Assembly (NCBI GenBank): GCA_030016455.1
Contig: JASEJH010000029.1
Span: 1-5,420, forward strand
Source: Thermoanaerobacteraceae bacterium
GTDB taxonomy: Bacteria > Bacillota > Desulfotomaculia > Desulfotomaculales > Ammonificaceae
Length of the DNA: 5,420 nt
Reading direction: 5' to 3'
Position 1 is the stretch's first letter. Each line of letters opens with the position of its first letter. The position numbers and the translations under genes were made by a program. This document shows positions 5,032 through 5,420 of this stretch, one piece after another. The notes under the pieces are model-generated. The model made no database searches, was not told where the DNA came from, and saw nothing but the letters and a program-made list of their open reading frames with translations.

Positions 5032-5167
5032 CTTCAAGCCGCCTGGAGTCGGGTGTTTTGGCTTCCGTTTGCCGGGGAAATTTTCGCCGTCGCCCCGGAA
5101 GGGATTTACTCTGCTCCCGCGAATAAAACCAAGTGAAATAAATTACTAATTCGCAGGGTGATTTTGA
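5032..5167. other. Spacer before cinA, no clear promoter or terminator
   Basis: The spacer is 136 bases. CCGGGG (5072-5077) faces CCCCGG (5093-5098), and CTTCC (5062-5066) faces GGAAG (5097-5101), but the loops are large and no T tract follows. The second half (5121-5150) is A/T-rich and could hold a promoter, yet no -35/-10 pair with proper spacing is visible. No heptad array is present. Confidence 0.4.
5155..5162 (+). promoter_or_regulatory. Ribosome binding site of cinA
   Basis: AGGGTGAT lies 5 bases before ATG 5168 and matches the GGTGAT end of the Shine-Dalgarno consensus. It fixes the start in the cinA frame. Confidence 0.6.
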
Positions 5168-5420
5168 ATGCGGGCGGAAATCGTCTTTACCGGGACGGAA
5201 CTACTTTTGGGGCAGATCCTCAATACCCACGCCCAATATCTCGGCCAGAAGCTTTCGGACCTGGGGATCAAGGTTTTCCGGCATACCACGGTTGGCGACG
5301 ACTCGGAAGAGCTTGTTCAGGCCATCCGCGAAGCACTCCAGCGGGCGGACCTGGTTATCACTACCGGCGGGCTGGGCCCCACGACGGATGACCTCACCAT
5401 GAGTGCGGTGGCGGCCACCT
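5168..5420 (+). CDS. cinA: CinA-family protein, N-terminal part (3' end outside window)
   Basis: The frame from ATG 5168 stays open to the window edge, giving 84 residues. The sequence is the start of the CinA N-terminal (COG1058, MoaB/MogA-like fold) domain: [20 protein letters not shown], then VGDDSEEL (42-49) and [11 protein letters not shown] (67-77), the signature that binds the nucleotide substrate in this fold. Family members act in the cytoplasm on pyridine-nucleotide by-products (ADP-ribose pyrophosphatase, often with a C-terminal NMN deamidase domain). The C-terminal part is beyond the window, so the second activity cannot be judged. In many Firmicutes cinA is followed by recA. The 136-base gap from the protease gene leaves open whether they share a transcript. 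Confidence 0.92.
   Translation, partial: MRAEIVFTGTELLLGQILNTHAQYLGQKLSDLGIKVFRHTTVGDDSEELVQAIREALQRADLVITTGGLGPTTDDLTMSAVAAT

Noticed and set aside
3850..5037. Long open frame on the - strand (395 codons) opposite the FtsH-like gene
   Set aside because: It mirrors a gene with all catalytic motifs intact; such antisense frames are common in GC-rich DNA. Its product shows no recognisable domain.
5062..5101. Terminator after the FtsH-like gene
   Set aside because: The pairing segments compete, loops are large and no T run follows.
5158..5391. Open frame of 77 codons overlapping the start of cinA
   Set aside because: It is a shifted frame over cinA; the cinA frame from 5168 carries the family motifs and a proper ribosome site.

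Overview
The window is a compact, GC-rich stretch with every credible gene on the + strand. Gene content and order (ftsK 3' end, rodZ, rimO, then cinA), GGAGG-type ribosome binding sites, and GTG and TTG starts suggest a Gram-positive, probably spore-forming Clostridia/Peptococcaceae-type organism (Desulfotomaculum, Pelotomaculum or Moorella relatives). This placement is inference from gene order and style; no species can be named.

Layout: (1) 1-270, C-terminal gamma domain of an FtsK/SpoIIIE DNA translocase, cut by the window edge. (2) 271-384, AT-rich spacer with a good sigma-A-type promoter whose -10 lies in a palindrome. (3) 385-1179, rodZ, a membrane-anchored HTH morphogenesis protein. 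(4) 1180-1322, spacer with a heptad repeat array, a terminator-like hairpin and an AT-rich stretch. (5) 1323-2651, rimO, the ribosomal protein S12 methylthiotransferase, with a TTG start. (6) 2652-3005, a 354-base gene-free stretch: a heptad array in the opposite orientation, a weak terminator, an extended -10 promoter inside a perfect inverted repeat, and two identical 31-bp heptad arrays with hairpins. (7) 3006-3554, an unrecognised single-pass membrane protein, overlapping by 8 bases (8) 3547-5031, a short FtsH-type AAA+ zinc metalloprotease with almost no extracytoplasmic domain. (9) 5032-5167, spacer with no convincing promoter or terminator. (10) 5168 to the end, the N-terminal part of cinA.

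The backbone is a housekeeping neighbourhood (chromosome partition, cell shape, ribosome modification, cinA). Two things stand out. First, a two-gene membrane unit (unknown anchored protein plus mini-FtsH) sits between rimO and cinA, where pgsA is often found in related genomes. The unknown protein may supply the outside-facing domain that the protease lacks. Second, a composite repeat, a short array of 7-bp units of the form RGNNGTY followed by an inverted repeat, occurs four times in the two intergenic regions flanking rimO, once in opposite orientation. It looks like a dispersed intergenic repeat family rather than chance low complexity.
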